Positions 9,641 to 19,405 are shown, counted from the first letter of the stretch. The stretch: 64,000 nucleotides of DNA from Paraburkholderia sacchari (GCF_000785435.2 NZ_JTDB02000009.1:1-64000), one strand, 5' to 3'. Made by a program: numbers and translations. The notes: generated from the letters alone by a model not told the origin.

Positions 9641-10774
9641 ATGAGTGAACCGATACTTCAGTTCGGCACGAGCCGATTTCTTCTCGCGCATGTTGCGTTA
9701 TTTGTGTCCCAGGCACTGGATCGCGGCGATGCGATTGGCGGCATCGGCGTCGTGCAGACCACCAGCAATCCCGTCAGTCAGGCGCGTGTCGCTGCGCTGT
9801 CGCGGCATGGCGGCTATCCCGTCCGGATCCGCGGCAGGGAGCACGGCGCGGTGGTGGACAAAGTCGTCGTCTGCGACGGCATTCGCTCCGCGTGGATTGC
9901 CGATCGCGACTGGACGACGGTTCGCCGCGCAACGATCGAAGACGTGCGCGTCATCGTGTCGAACACCGGCGACACGGGCTACCGCCTCGACGAGCGAGAT
10001 ACGCCCGATCTGCTTTCGACTGGCGGCGGCGTGCCTCGCAGCTACCCCGCGAAGCTGCTCGCCTTGCTTCATGTGCGTTGGCAGGAGCGCCCCGGCGACG
10101 GCCTGTCGATTTTCCCGTGCGAATTGGTGGAGAACAACGGCGATACCCTGCGCGAGATCGTGCTCGGGCTGGCAACGCAATGGTCATTGCCCGAGCCTTT
10201 CATCGACTACGTACGGCAGCGCTGCGTCTGGGTGAACTCGCTCGTTGACCGGATCGTCTCCGAACCGATTGATCCGGTGGGCGCGGTGGCTGAGCCCTAT
10301 GCATTGTGGGCGGTCGAGCGACGTGCGGGAATGGAGTTACCGTGCTTCCACGAGAACCTTGTTCTGACTGACGACTTGCGCAGCCACGAAAGGTTGAAGC
10401 TGTTTGTTCTCAATCTTGGCCACAGCTGGCTGGCGCAGCAGTGGCTTATCGAAGGGCGGCCGCTGGCCGAGACGGTGCTCGATGCAATGAACGATTCGCG
10501 TATGCGTGCTGAAATCGAAGCCGTATGGCGCGAGGAGGTCATGCCTGTCTTCGATGCGCTGGGCATGGGCAACCAGGCCGAGGACTACCTGATCAGCGTG
10601 CGCGAGCGGTTCTGCAATCCGTACCTCGAGCATCGAATTGCAGACATCGCGCAAAACCACGTAGCGAAGGTCAAGAGGCGGGTGTTGCCGCTGATCGAGC
10701 TCGCGAACGCCCTGTCGATGCGAAACGCTCAGCCGCGCTTGCGTGGCGTGCTGACGAGTCATGGACTCGTCTGA
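9641..10774 (+). CDS. Mannitol-dehydrogenase-family oxidoreductase (mannonate/tagaturonate reductase-like)
   Basis: The protein has 377 residues from the ATG at 9641; a GTG at 9602 overlapping the previous gene would add 13 residues. The N-terminus ILQFGTSRFLLAHVALFVSQA and the conserved FPCELVENNGDTLREIVLGLA with the later CVWVNSLVDRIV are characteristic of UxaB/UxuB/mannitol dehydrogenases. These enzymes reduce a keto-sugar or keto-uronate with NAD(P)H. Paired with the MDR enzyme it likely completes the catabolic steps for the sugar imported by the ABC system. It is the last gene of this operon. Confidence 0.87.
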   Translation: MSEPILQFGTSRFLLAHVALFVSQALDRGDAIGGIGVVQTTSNPVSQARVAALSRHGGYPVRIRGREHGAVVDKVVVCDGIRSAWIADRDWTTVRRATIEDVRVIVSNTGDTGYRLDERDTPDLLSTGGGVPRSYPAKLLALLHVRWQERPGDGLSIFPCELVENNGDTLREIVLGLATQWSLPEPFIDYVRQRCVWVNSLVDRIVSEPIDPVGAVAEPYALWAVERRAGMELPCFHENLVLTDDLRSHERLKLFVLNLGHSWLAQQWLIEGRPLAETVLDAMNDSRMRAEIEAVWREEVMPVFDALGMGNQAEDYLISVRERFCNPYLEHRIADIAQNHVAKVKRRVLPLIELANALSMRNAQPRLRGVLTSHGLV

Positions 10775-10866
10775 TCAACGAAGATCCGCAACCGCGCATT
10801 GTTCCCAATGGGCGCTTTGAGCGCCATCGTGCAAAATATCCGCATCCAGAACGCGGAGATTGGCCG

Positions 10867-11802
10867 GTGGGCATCAACTTCGACTTGAATGACTTGCAGG
10901 CATTCCGGGCAGTGGTGGAGCTCGGAAGCTTCCGCAAGGCCGCCGAGGCGGTGAGCATCTCGCAGCCGGCCTTGAGCCGCAGGATCGACAAGCTCGAGGA
11001 AGCGCTCGGCGTACGGCTGTTCGAGCGCACCACGCGCAGCGTCGCGCTCACCACGGTCGGCCGCGTGTTCGCGCGGAGCGCCGAACAACTGCTCGACGAT
11101 CTCGATGTCGCGTTGCTCGGCATCCGCGATGTTTCATCGAGCCGATTGGGGCACGTCACCGTCGCCTGCGTGCCCTCGGTGGCCTACTACTTCCTGCCGG
11201 GCGCTATCGCGAGCTATCATCGCCGCTTTCCCCGCATTCGGGTCAAATTGCTCGATGTGAGCGCCAACGAGGTGCTCTCGGCCGTCATCAGCGGAGAGGC
11301 TGATTTCGGCGTGAGCTTCGTGGGCAGCCAGGAGTCCGAGGTCGAGTTTAAAGTGCTGCTGCAGGAGCGCTTCGTTGCCGCCTGCCGTCGCGATCACCCG
11401 CTCGCGCGCAAGAAGCGCGTGACCTGGAACGAGCTTTACGAGCATGAGTATGTCTCGGTGGACAAGACTTCCGGCAACCGGCTCTTGCTCGATCAGGCGC
11501 TTTCGGCCGTGACGCCGCGTTTGCCGAGTGTCTGCGAGACGCGCCATGTCACGACCATGCTGGGTCTGGTCGAAGCGGGCCTCGGTGTCGCGGCGGTGCC
11601 GTCAATGGCCATGCCCGGGCACAACCACCCCATCCTCACTAGCGTGCCGCTCGTCGAACCGGTGGTAAAGCGGCGCGTCGGCATCGTGAGACGCAGAGGA
11701 CGCCCGCTCACCCCGGCTGCGCAGGAGTTTCACAGAACGATTGTCGAAATGAAGCGTAGTGCGGTGGCAAACCCCGATGCCTCGGACACCGCGCATCCCT
11801 GA
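10867..11802 (+). CDS. LysR-family transcriptional regulator
   Basis: The protein has 311 residues from the GTG at 10867, preceded by GGAG. The N-terminal HTH (LQAFRAVVELGSFRKAAEAVSISQPALSRRIDKLEE, residues 7-45) and the C-terminal periplasmic-binding-like domain are standard. It lies 31 bp before the DctA-like symporter on the same strand and 92 bp after the sugar operon. It most likely controls the symporter, though a role in the upstream operon cannot be excluded. Confidence 0.9.
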   Translation: MGINFDLNDLQAFRAVVELGSFRKAAEAVSISQPALSRRIDKLEEALGVRLFERTTRSVALTTVGRVFARSAEQLLDDLDVALLGIRDVSSSRLGHVTVACVPSVAYYFLPGAIASYHRRFPRIRVKLLDVSANEVLSAVISGEADFGVSFVGSQESEVEFKVLLQERFVAACRRDHPLARKKRVTWNELYEHEYVSVDKTSGNRLLLDQALSAVTPRLPSVCETRHVTTMLGLVEAGLGVAAVPSMAMPGHNHPILTSVPLVEPVVKRRVGIVRRRGRPLTPAAQEFHRTIVEMKRSAVANPDASDTAHP

Positions 11803-11833
11803 AAAAGCAGCTAGACAGGAAACTCCCCTTGTG

Positions 11834-13087
11834 ATGCTGGCAAGACCGCTTCGTTTGCTCTATGTGCAAGTCCTGCTGGGCATGGTGTTCGGCATGGCAG
11901 TCGGTCACTTGTGGCCGCAGGCCGGCGCGCTGCTCAAGCCCTTGAGCGACGGCTTTGTTAGCCTCATGAGGATGATGATTGCGCCGATTGTCTTTTGCAC
12001 CATCGTCTCCGGCATCACTTCGCTTGCGAACGGGAAGGCGATCGGGCGCACCATCTTGTGGGCGCTGGCGCTCTTTTATGCGCTGACTGCCGTGGCGCTC
12101 GCGCTGGGGCTTGCCACCGCTATCGTGCTGCGGCCTGGCGCGGGCATGCACATCGACGCTCAACATCTGGACGTGTCCGTCCTCGCGCAATATGCGAGGC
12201 ACGCGCAGCCACACGGCCTTGTCGCGTTCGCGCTGAGCGTCATTCCCGATACCTTGCCCGGCGCCTTCGAAAATGGCGAGGTGCTGCCCGTGTTGCTGAT
12301 TTCGCTGCTATTCGGCTTTGCGCTAAATTCGGTTCCGGACGCGGGCAGGCCGGTGCTAGCGCTCATCGACGGATTGGCGCAGATCCTGTTCCGCATTCTG
12401 ACGATGATCATGCGACTCGCGCCGCTCGGTGCGTTCGGCGCGATGGCTTTTACGGTGGGCCGCTTCGGCATCCGCTCGGTTGGCTCGCTCGGCATGCTGA
12501 TGGTTTCCTTCTACGTGGCGTGCCTGCTGTTCATTGCGCTGGTGCCTGGCGTGCTTGCGCGGCTTCACGGTTTCGCGCTTTGGCGGCTCTTGCGATACCT
12601 TCGCGAGGAGTTGCTCATCGTTCTGGCGACGTCGTCGACGGAGCCGGTGCTGCCGCGCCTGATCGCGAAGCTGGAGGCGCTCGGCTGCGACAAGGGGGTA
12701 GTCGGGCTCGTGCTGCCCGCGGGCTATTCGTTCAATCTCGACGGCACCGCGATCTATCTGACGCTCGCCTCGATGTTCATTGCGCAGGCGTGCGACGTGC
12801 CGCTGTCCGCGCCGCAGATCGCGATGATGCTCGCAGTCATGCTGCTTACGTCGAAGGGCGCGGCCGGCGTGTCGGGCAGCGGACTGGTTGCTCTTGTCGC
12901 GACGCTCACGGTGATTCCCGATTTGCCTGTCGCCGGGGTGGCGCTGCTGGTGGGCATCGACCGCTTCATGTCCGAGGCGCGCGCCCTGACGAGCGTAATC
13001 AGCAACGCGTGCGCGGTGATCTTCGTTTCGATGTGGCAAGGCGCGTGCGATCGCACGCGTCTCGCCCGCATGCTCGGGCCTCAGTGA
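11834..13087 (+). CDS. Dicarboxylate/amino acid:cation symporter (DctA-like)
   Basis: The 417-residue membrane protein has the DAACS signature segments LYVQVLLGM..GH, MRMMIAPIVFCTIVSGI, the serine-rich re-entrant motif VLATSSTEPVLPRL, and PAGYSFNLDGTAIYLTLASMFIAQA, then a conserved GSGLVAL..L hairpin. These match DctA/GltP carriers of C4-dicarboxylates or glutamate. The ATG at 11834 (or GTG at 11831) lies after AGGAAA and matches the family N-terminus. Its stop region overlaps by 7 bp, tail to tail, with the next gene. Confidence 0.93.
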   Translation: MLARPLRLLYVQVLLGMVFGMAVGHLWPQAGALLKPLSDGFVSLMRMMIAPIVFCTIVSGITSLANGKAIGRTILWALALFYALTAVALALGLATAIVLRPGAGMHIDAQHLDVSVLAQYARHAQPHGLVAFALSVIPDTLPGAFENGEVLPVLLISLLFGFALNSVPDAGRPVLALIDGLAQILFRILTMIMRLAPLGAFGAMAFTVGRFGIRSVGSLGMLMVSFYVACLLFIALVPGVLARLHGFALWRLLRYLREELLIVLATSSTEPVLPRLIAKLEALGCDKGVVGLVLPAGYSFNLDGTAIYLTLASMFIAQACDVPLSAPQIAMMLAVMLLTSKGAAGVSGSGLVALVATLTVIPDLPVAGVALLVGIDRFMSEARALTSVISNACAVIFVSMWQGACDRTRLARMLGPQ

Positions 13088-13863
13088 GTGGAGACCGAAT
13101 CGAGCCCCGTCGCTTTCACTTCAGCTTGTACGCCAGGGGACGCCAGATAGTCGAGCAGGGCTTTCGCTTCCTTTGGATGCTGCGCGTTGACGGGAATGCC
13201 GGCGGCAAAACGCGTGACGGACTGCAGAGACTCCGGGATTTTTCCGACGAAGCTCGCCCCCTTGACGGGTAACAGCTCGCTCACCTGCTGAAAGCCGATT
13301 TCGTAGTCGCCGTTCGCCACCACCGAAGCCACCGGAATGCGCGGGATCATCTTCGCCTTCGGCTTGACCTGTTCTTCGACGCCGAGCTTCTCGAACAACT
13401 CCCGCTCGATATAGACACCGCTCGCGCTGTCCGAGTAGGCGATCGACTTCGCATGCAGCAGCGCCTGCCGGAGACCATCTGCCGAGCTGATATCGGGTTT
13501 CGCCGCGCCTTCACGCACGACCATGCCGATGCGCGAATCGGCCAGTTCGACCCGCGATCCGGGGATGACCTTGCCTTCCTTGATCAGTTCGTCGAGTGCG
13601 TAGCCCACCATGATGACAGCGTCCGCAGGTTCGCCGCGCGCGAGCCTGTTGGGGATCGCTTCGGGCGATTTGCCCATCGACGGACCCAGCGCGGTATCGA
13701 GCGTGTTGCCCGTCTCGGCTGCGAACTTGGGACCCAGGAGCTTGTACGCCGCGGTAAAGCCGCCCGAGCTCATGACGTGCAGGTCGGCGGCCTGCACGTT
13801 CGCCCCGGCGGCCGAGGTTGCGACGAGCGTTGCCGCGCAGAGTTTCAGAAGCAGATTCTTCAT
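13081..13863 (-). CDS. ModA-like periplasmic substrate-binding protein
   Basis: The 260-residue protein has a signal peptide (cleavage about residue 26, NVQA/ADLH) followed by an extracellular binding fold of the molybdate-binding (SBP_bac_11) type: LHVMSSGGFTAAYKLLGPKFAAETG and, later, SDSASGVYIERELFEKLG. No ABC permease or ATPase accompanies it. It is the last minus-strand gene after the tandem citrate-type symporters. It may bind a carboxylate rather than molybdate, perhaps as a sensor or accessory. Its membership of the tcu operon is inferred from strand and spacing. Confidence 0.8.
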   Translation of the reverse strand: MKNLLLKLCAATLVATSAAGANVQAADLHVMSSGGFTAAYKLLGPKFAAETGNTLDTALGPSMGKSPEAIPNRLARGEPADAVIMVGYALDELIKEGKVIPGSRVELADSRIGMVVREGAAKPDISSADGLRQALLHAKSIAYSDSASGVYIERELFEKLGVEEQVKPKAKMIPRIPVASVVANGDYEIGFQQVSELLPVKGASFVGKIPESLQSVTRFAAGIPVNAQHPKEAKALLDYLASPGVQAEVKATGLDSVSTH

Positions 13864-13917
13864 GATCGGAGTCGTGTCAGATAGCGGATAATAGTTGTGT
13901 GCGCAACTAGAAGCGCA

Positions 13918-15216
13918 TTAATGCGCCGGCGTCAAAGTTACCGCGCGCCGGCGATAGAGCGCGAACGTCGCGCAAAGCGCGCAGGCCGCGGCGAAGCTCA
14001 TCCAGTAGCCGGGTGCGGCCTTATCGTTGGTCATGTGGATGAGCGCCGTCGAAATCGCTGGCGTGAAACCGCCGAAAACCGCCGTCGCGAGGCTATAGGC
14101 GAGCGAGAAACCCGCAACGCGCACTTGCGCCGGCATCACTTCGGTCAGTGCGACGACCATCGCGCCGTTATAGATGCCGTACATGAACGAGAGCCAAAGG
14201 AGGGCGAGCAGCATGTTCTGGAAGCTCGGCGCATGGGCGAGCAGCGACAGCGTGGGGTAGGCGGTTGCGATGGCGAGCATCGTCATGCCGACGAGGAGCG
14301 GCCGGCGGCCGATCTTGTCGGAGAGGGCGCCGCCTATCGGAAGCCATATGAAGTTCGACACGGCGACACACAGCGTCACGAGCAAGCTGTCTGCGGTGCT
14401 CAGATGCAGGACCGTCTTGCCGAAAGTCGGCGCATAGACCGTGATCAGATAGAAGCTCGCGGTGGTCATCGCCACCAGCATCATGCCGGCGACCACGACC
14501 GCCCAGTTCTGGGCCAGCGTGCGGAACACTTCGTTCATCGTGGGACGATGCTGGCGCGCCTTGAACTCCTGCGTTTCTTCCAGATTGCGGCGCAGCATGA
14601 AAATGAACGGCACGATCATGCAGCCGACCAGGAAGGGCACTCGCCATCCCCACGCCGCAATGGCCGTTGCGCTCAGCGCCTGGTTGAGGGCAAAGCCGAG
14701 CGCCGCCGCCACGACGATGGCGACTTGCTGGCTGGCGGACTGCCAGCTCGTGAAGAAGCCCTTGCGGCCTGGCGTGGCCATCTCGGCGAGATACACGGAT
14801 ACGCCCCCCAATTCAGCGCCTGCCGAAAACCCCTGCAGGAGCCGGCCAACGAGCACCAGCGCGGGCGCCAGCAGCCCGATAGTCGCGTAGCCCGGTACGA
14901 ACGCGATCAGGATCGTGCCGCTCGCCATGATGGAGAGCGTGACGATGAGGCCCTTGCGGCGGCCCACGTCGTCGATGTACGCGCCCAGCACGATCGCGCC
15001 CAGCGGGCGCATCAGAAAGCCGGCGCCGAAGACTGCGAACGTCATCATCAGCGAGGCAAATTCGCTCGTCGCAGGAAAGAAGACGCTGGCGATTTGCGTC
15101 GCGTAGAAGCCGAACAGAAAGAAGTCGAACTGCTCGAGGAAATTCCCGGCCGTTACGCGGAATACCGCCGCGGCTTTTGAACGTCCGGCCGAAAGGGTAG
15201 AGGGCGAAGGATGCAT
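13918..15216 (-). CDS. Citrate/tricarballylate:H+ symporter, MFS (TcuC-like), second copy
   Basis: The 432-residue 12-helix MFS protein of the metabolite:H+ symporter family shows FLEQFDFFLFGFYA in helix 1, GAYIDDVGRRKGLI and GRLLQGFSAGAELGGVSVYLAEMATPGRKGF. These match citrate/tricarballylate symporters. GGAGACACATTG precedes the ATG at 15216; a TTG immediately before is also in frame. It is a close paralogue of the gene just upstream (15335-16645), nearly colinear by eye, so the pair arose by tandem duplication. Two copies in a tcu cluster may give different substrate preference. Confidence 0.9.
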   Translation of the reverse strand: MHPSPSTLSAGRSKAAAVFRVTAGNFLEQFDFFLFGFYATQIASVFFPATSEFASLMMTFAVFGAGFLMRPLGAIVLGAYIDDVGRRKGLIVTLSIMASGTILIAFVPGYATIGLLAPALVLVGRLLQGFSAGAELGGVSVYLAEMATPGRKGFFTSWQSASQQVAIVVAAALGFALNQALSATAIAAWGWRVPFLVGCMIVPFIFMLRRNLEETQEFKARQHRPTMNEVFRTLAQNWAVVVAGMMLVAMTTASFYLITVYAPTFGKTVLHLSTADSLLVTLCVAVSNFIWLPIGGALSDKIGRRPLLVGMTMLAIATAYPTLSLLAHAPSFQNMLLALLWLSFMYGIYNGAMVVALTEVMPAQVRVAGFSLAYSLATAVFGGFTPAISTALIHMTNDKAAPGYWMSFAAACALCATFALYRRRAVTLTPAH

Positions 15217-15334
15217 CAATGTGTCTCCTGAAATCGCGGAATAAGCGTGGTCCGCGCTTGTATGCAGGGAATATTGACTCAGGACGCCCTAAACGAAAAT
15301 TGCAATTTTTCGAAGTATTGATGTCAAAAGCTGA

Positions 15335-16645
15335 TCAATGCCGCAATGCAAGGGCGGCGCCGCCGCGGCGATACAGCGCGAGGGTCGCGACGAGCCCGCA
15401 TGCAGCGGCGAAACACAGCCAGTAGCCCGGCGCGGCCTTGTCGCCCGTGATGTCGATGAGATACGTCGATACGGCCGGTGTGAAGCCGCCGAAAACCGCG
15501 GTGGCGAGACTGAACGCGAGCGAGAAACCGGCCACGCGAACCTCGGCCGGCATGACTTCCGTAAGCGCTGCGACCGCCGCGCCGTTATACATGCCGAAGA
15601 AGAACGAGAACCACAGCAGCACGGCGAGCATGCGGCCGAAGCTCGGCGCCGACGCAAGCCAGGAGAGCGACGGATACGCCGTGCAGATGGCGAGCACCGT
15701 GATGGCAATGAGAATCGGCTTGCGGCCGATGCGGTCCGAGAGCGCCCCGCCCACCGGCAGCCAGAAGAAGTTCGAAAGGCCCACGCACAGCGTAACGATC
15801 AGGCTATCCCCGGTAGTGAGTTTCAGAACGGCTTTGCCGAAGGTCGGCGTATAGACGGTGATGAGGTAGAAGGTGGTGGTCGTCATGGCCACGAGCAGCA
15901 TGCCGGCGAGCACCGTCCGCCAGTTTTGCAGCATGGTCGCGAATACTTCGCGGGCGCGCGGATGATGCGTGCGCGCCTTGAACTCGTCGGTTTCCTGCAA
16001 CGTGCGTCGCAGCACAAAGATAATCGGCACGATCGCGCAGCCGACGAAGAACGGAATGCGCCATCCCCATGCGCCGATTTCGCTGGCCGTCATCAAATGA
16101 TTGAGCAGATAGCCGAGCGCGGCTGCGGCCACGATGGCGACTTGCTGGCTCGCGGATTGCCAGCTCGTATAGAAGCCTTTGCGGCCCGGCGTCGCCATTT
16201 CCGCCAGATAGACCGAGACGCCGCCCAGTTCGGCGCCCGCGGAAAAGCCTTGCAACAGGCGTCCGAGCAGCACGAGGGCCGGCGCCAGCAAGCCGATCGT
16301 CGCGTATCCGGGCACGCACGCGATCAGGATCGTGCCGCATGCCATGATCGAAAGCGTGACGATCAACCCTTTGCGGCGGCCTGCTTCATCGATGTACGCG
16401 CCGAGCACGATCGCACCCAGCGGACGCATCAGAAAGCCCGCGCCGAACACGCTGAAGGTGAGCATCAGCGAGGCGAACTCGCTCTTCGACGGGAAAAAGA
16501 TGTGCGAAATGGTGGTCGCATAGAAGCCGAAAAGAAAGAAGTCGAACTGCTCCAGAAAATTGCCGCTGGTCACGCGCAGGACCGCGCCGAATTTCGACGT
16601 TCGAACCTGCGCGTTGTCCCCGGCATTGAGCGATGAGGGATGCAT
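15335..16645 (-). CDS. tcuC: Citrate/tricarballylate:H+ symporter, MFS (TcuC-like), first copy
   Basis: The 436-residue MFS symporter has the same motifs as its tandem neighbour (FLEQFDFFLFGFYATTI, GAYIDEAGRRKGLIVTLS, LQGFSAGAELGGVSVYLAEM). The start at 16645 has GGAGACAACTC upstream. It directly follows tcuB, in the order tcuR-tcuA-tcuB-tcuC, so this copy takes the symbol. In Salmonella, TcuC imports tricarballylate or citrate that TcuA then oxidises with TcuB as electron acceptor. Confidence 0.9.
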   Translation of the reverse strand: MHPSSLNAGDNAQVRTSKFGAVLRVTSGNFLEQFDFFLFGFYATTISHIFFPSKSEFASLMLTFSVFGAGFLMRPLGAIVLGAYIDEAGRRKGLIVTLSIMACGTILIACVPGYATIGLLAPALVLLGRLLQGFSAGAELGGVSVYLAEMATPGRKGFYTSWQSASQQVAIVAAAALGYLLNHLMTASEIGAWGWRIPFFVGCAIVPIIFVLRRTLQETDEFKARTHHPRAREVFATMLQNWRTVLAGMLLVAMTTTTFYLITVYTPTFGKAVLKLTTGDSLIVTLCVGLSNFFWLPVGGALSDRIGRKPILIAITVLAICTAYPSLSWLASAPSFGRMLAVLLWFSFFFGMYNGAAVAALTEVMPAEVRVAGFSLAFSLATAVFGGFTPAVSTYLIDITGDKAAPGYWLCFAAACGLVATLALYRRGGAALALRH

Positions 16646-16712
16646 GAGTTGTCTCCATGGATGTGTTATGCGACTGCGCCTGCCCATCGAAAGCATTGCC
16701 GTGGGGGCGCCA

Positions 16713-17936
16713 TCAATCCGAGCCGAGCTGCAGACGGCTGGCTTGCCGCTTTTCGATCGATGACTTGAGAAGCGCTGCGCTGCGATAGATCCCGTGGGCG
16801 AATTTGCCGTAGGGCAGCGTGGCGAAGAGCGCCATCACGACGCCGAGGTGAAGGGCCAGGAGCCAGGCCATCGCGGCGCTATCGCGCCACGCGAGGAGCG
16901 CGAGGCCCGAGGCGCTGGTGAGCAGCAGCAGCGCAATGAAGCCGCGGTCCATCGGACGCTGGTTCGGATCGCTGCGGGCCGGGTCGCGACGCAGGTTCAG
17001 CCAGAGCAGGCCCGCCGGTCCGGCGAGCAAGCCGATTCCGCCGGTCGTGCCGAGCAGCACGGGCAGGCTGAGCACCGGGTAGGGCGCGTGAAGGCCGAGC
17101 GCGTAGTGATAGAAGGTGGCCACCACCGTGGCTGCGAAGCAGAGCATGAAGCCATAGAAAGTCAAATGATGAAAACGCCGCCGCGCGAGCGTGAACGCAT
17201 CATCGGACTCGTTGCAGCCTTCGCCATGGCCCCCGTCGAGATACTTCAGCGTGAGCGCGTGCTTCGCGGCCTCGGCGACGGCCGGCGCGCTGGCCGGTCC
17301 CGCCGACACGTCGCGCCAGAATTTCGACACGCCGATGCCGAGCGCGAGAATCGCGAAGCCGAAGACCGCGCCGAACATCGCCGCGAGCAGGTTATGCGGG
17401 AAGATTGCGTAGAAGTTGCCGCCGAATCCGCCCAATGCGCCTGCGAACAGCGAGCCCTTGAACCCGGTGCCAAGCGCCAGAAAGAGGGCGAGCCCGATCG
17501 CGAGCGCAAGCGCGACAGTCAATCCGTTGCGCTTGTAGAGCGCGCCCATCGATGCGGGCCACGCATATTCGGCATAGGTTTCGACGCGGACTTTGGCCAT
17601 TGCCTTCGGCACGTTCACGGCGAATTCATGGGGCGGGGCGTACTGGCATGCGTGATAGCACGCGCCGCAGTTGTGGCACAGGTTGGCGAGATAGTTGACG
17701 TCCGCCTTGGCGAATTCGAGGCGCCGTGTCATCGCGGGAAAGACCGCGCAGAAGCCTTCGCAGTAACGGCATGCATTGCAGATCTGCATCTGCCGTGCGA
17801 CTTCGGCTTCGTTTTGCGTGAGAGGGAGCACGCGGATAATCGGCGTCGCGGGTTCGCTCATGGCGGTGCGGCGGGTGATGACGGAAGGCGAGGCGAGTTC
17901 CCGCGCTTCGCGGGCAAGCGCTTCAAGCTTTTGCAC
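16713..17936 (-). CDS. tcuB: Tricarballylate/citrate utilisation protein B, Fe-S/membrane electron acceptor
   Basis: The protein has 407 residues from a GTG at 17936 (GGAG six bases upstream), overlapping the end of tcuA by 14 bp. The N-terminal third carries two four-cysteine clusters, CNACRYCEGFC and CHNCGACYHAC, for 4Fe-4S centres. The rest has about six hydrophobic helices with histidines (HHLTFYGFML, FYHYALGLHAPYP) that could ligate haem. TcuB reoxidises the FADH2 of TcuA and passes electrons to the quinone pool in the inner membrane. Confidence 0.93.
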   Translation of the reverse strand: MQKLEALAREARELASPSVITRRTAMSEPATPIIRVLPLTQNEAEVARQMQICNACRYCEGFCAVFPAMTRRLEFAKADVNYLANLCHNCGACYHACQYAPPHEFAVNVPKAMAKVRVETYAEYAWPASMGALYKRNGLTVALALAIGLALFLALGTGFKGSLFAGALGGFGGNFYAIFPHNLLAAMFGAVFGFAILALGIGVSKFWRDVSAGPASAPAVAEAAKHALTLKYLDGGHGEGCNESDDAFTLARRRFHHLTFYGFMLCFAATVVATFYHYALGLHAPYPVLSLPVLLGTTGGIGLLAGPAGLLWLNLRRDPARSDPNQRPMDRGFIALLLLTSASGLALLAWRDSAAMAWLLALHLGVVMALFATLPYGKFAHGIYRSAALLKSSIEKRQASRLQLGSD

Positions 17937-19332
17937 GTTGAACTCCAGTGTGATGAGCAGCAGCCATCGCGGCCTGCGTGCCGGCAATGCGTCCGAATGC
18001 GGTGCCGATCGACATGCCGACGCCTGCGGTATAACCCTTGCCGAGCACGTTGCCGGCCATCATTTCGCCAGCGACGAAAAGGTTTGCGCTAGGGCGCCCG
18101 CCGAAATGCACCTGGGCGCGGTCATTGACCTTGAGTCCCAGGTAGGTGAACGTGATGCCCGGCCGCAATGCATAGCCGAAGAAGGGCGGAGTATCGAGTG
18201 GCCGCGCCCAGTGGGTTTTCGCTGGCGTGAGGCCTTCGGTGCGGCAGTCGTCGAGTGCCGTGTGATCGAAGGCGCCAGCGCGGCACGCTGCGTTGTAGCT
18301 ACGAATCGTCTCGACGAACGCCGCTTCGGGAAGATTCAATTGACGCGCCAGTTCGTTCAGCGAATCGGCTTTCGCGCCCGGGAAGACCGGCGGCATGAAA
18401 CGGCCAACGGCCTTCGCGTCGATGATCGAATAGCCGATCTGGCCCGGCTGCTGCGCGACGAGCCGCCCCCAGATCGCATAGCGCTTTGGCCAGAAGTCTT
18501 CGCCCTCGTCGTAAAAACGCTGCGCGTCGCGGTTGACGACGACGCCGAGCGATACGCAGTCGATACGCGTGCAGATGCCGCCATCGTAGAGCGGCGCGCG
18601 GGCGTCGATGGCGACGCAGTGCGACTGCGACGGATCGCCAATCGCATCGGCCCCCGAGTCGATCATGTGCTTGAGCAGCACGCCCTGATTGAAGCGCGTG
18701 CCGCGAATCAGAAAGTTGTCGGCGGGCCATTCGCCGCGCTCGTTTTGGCCCCACGCTTCTCGCAGCCATTCGCGATTCGATTCGAATCCGCCGGCCGCGA
18801 GCACGCAGGCGCGCGCCTCGAAACGTTGCGCGCCGCTGCGCGCCGCGACGAAGCGGCCCGCGTCGAGCTCGATTGCGTCGACAGGCGTGTCGTAGCGGAT
18901 CTGCACGCCGAGCGCTTCGGCGCTGCGGTAGTAGGCGTTCACGAGCGCCTTGCCGCCGCCCATGAAGAAGGCATTGGTTCGCGCGACGTGCAGGGCGCCG
19001 GAAAGCGGCGGCTGAAAGCGCACGCCGTGCTTGTGCATCCACGGACGGCACGTCGACGATGCCCGGATCACGAGCCGTGCGAGCGCCTCGTTCGTGATGC
19101 CGCCGGTCACCTTGAGCAAGTCTTGCCAGTACTCCTCTTCAGGATATGCATCGACGAGCACGTCCTGCGGCGCGTCGTGCATGCAGCGCAGGTTGCGAGT
19201 GTGCTGGGAATTTCCGCCCCGCCATTCGCGCGGCGCCGATTCGAGAAGCAGGACCGAGGCGCCGGCTTCTCGCGCCATCAAAGCGGCGCACAGCGCGGCG
19301 TTGCCTCCGCCGATTACAAGAACGTCGACCAT
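17923..19332 (-). CDS. tcuA: FAD-dependent tricarballylate dehydrogenase
   Basis: The 469-residue flavoprotein of the fumarate-reductase/succinate-dehydrogenase type has the N-terminal dinucleotide motif VLVIGGGNAALCAALMAREAG. It also has GGNSQHTRNLRC, typical of TcuA, ACVLAAGGFESN, and a C-terminal FAD segment GEMMAGNVLGKGYTAGVGMS. TcuA converts tricarballylate to cis-aconitate, feeding the TCA cycle. It starts 73 bp after the LysR gene on the same strand and overlaps tcuB, so tcuA-tcuB form a coupled unit. Confidence 0.95.
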   Translation of the reverse strand: MVDVLVIGGGNAALCAALMAREAGASVLLLESAPREWRGGNSQHTRNLRCMHDAPQDVLVDAYPEEEYWQDLLKVTGGITNEALARLVIRASSTCRPWMHKHGVRFQPPLSGALHVARTNAFFMGGGKALVNAYYRSAEALGVQIRYDTPVDAIELDAGRFVAARSGAQRFEARACVLAAGGFESNREWLREAWGQNERGEWPADNFLIRGTRFNQGVLLKHMIDSGADAIGDPSQSHCVAIDARAPLYDGGICTRIDCVSLGVVVNRDAQRFYDEGEDFWPKRYAIWGRLVAQQPGQIGYSIIDAKAVGRFMPPVFPGAKADSLNELARQLNLPEAAFVETIRSYNAACRAGAFDHTALDDCRTEGLTPAKTHWARPLDTPPFFGYALRPGITFTYLGLKVNDRAQVHFGGRPSANLFVAGEMMAGNVLGKGYTAGVGMSIGTAFGRIAGTQAAMAAAHHTGVQRAKA

Positions 19333-19405
19333 CTGAGTTGTCTCCTTTGAGACAACTATAAGAAGCAGGGGGCGGCGCCGCCATCAGCGAGCCGGCAACA
19401 GGTCT

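Noticed and set aside
13081..13863. Molybdate transport assignment for the ModA-like protein
   Set aside because: No ModB or ModC gene is adjacent and the neighbours are tricarboxylate genes, so the ligand was left open.
13918..16645. Tandem MFS genes considered as one broken gene
   Set aside because: Each is full length with its own start, ribosome site and 12 helices; this is duplication, not frameshift.
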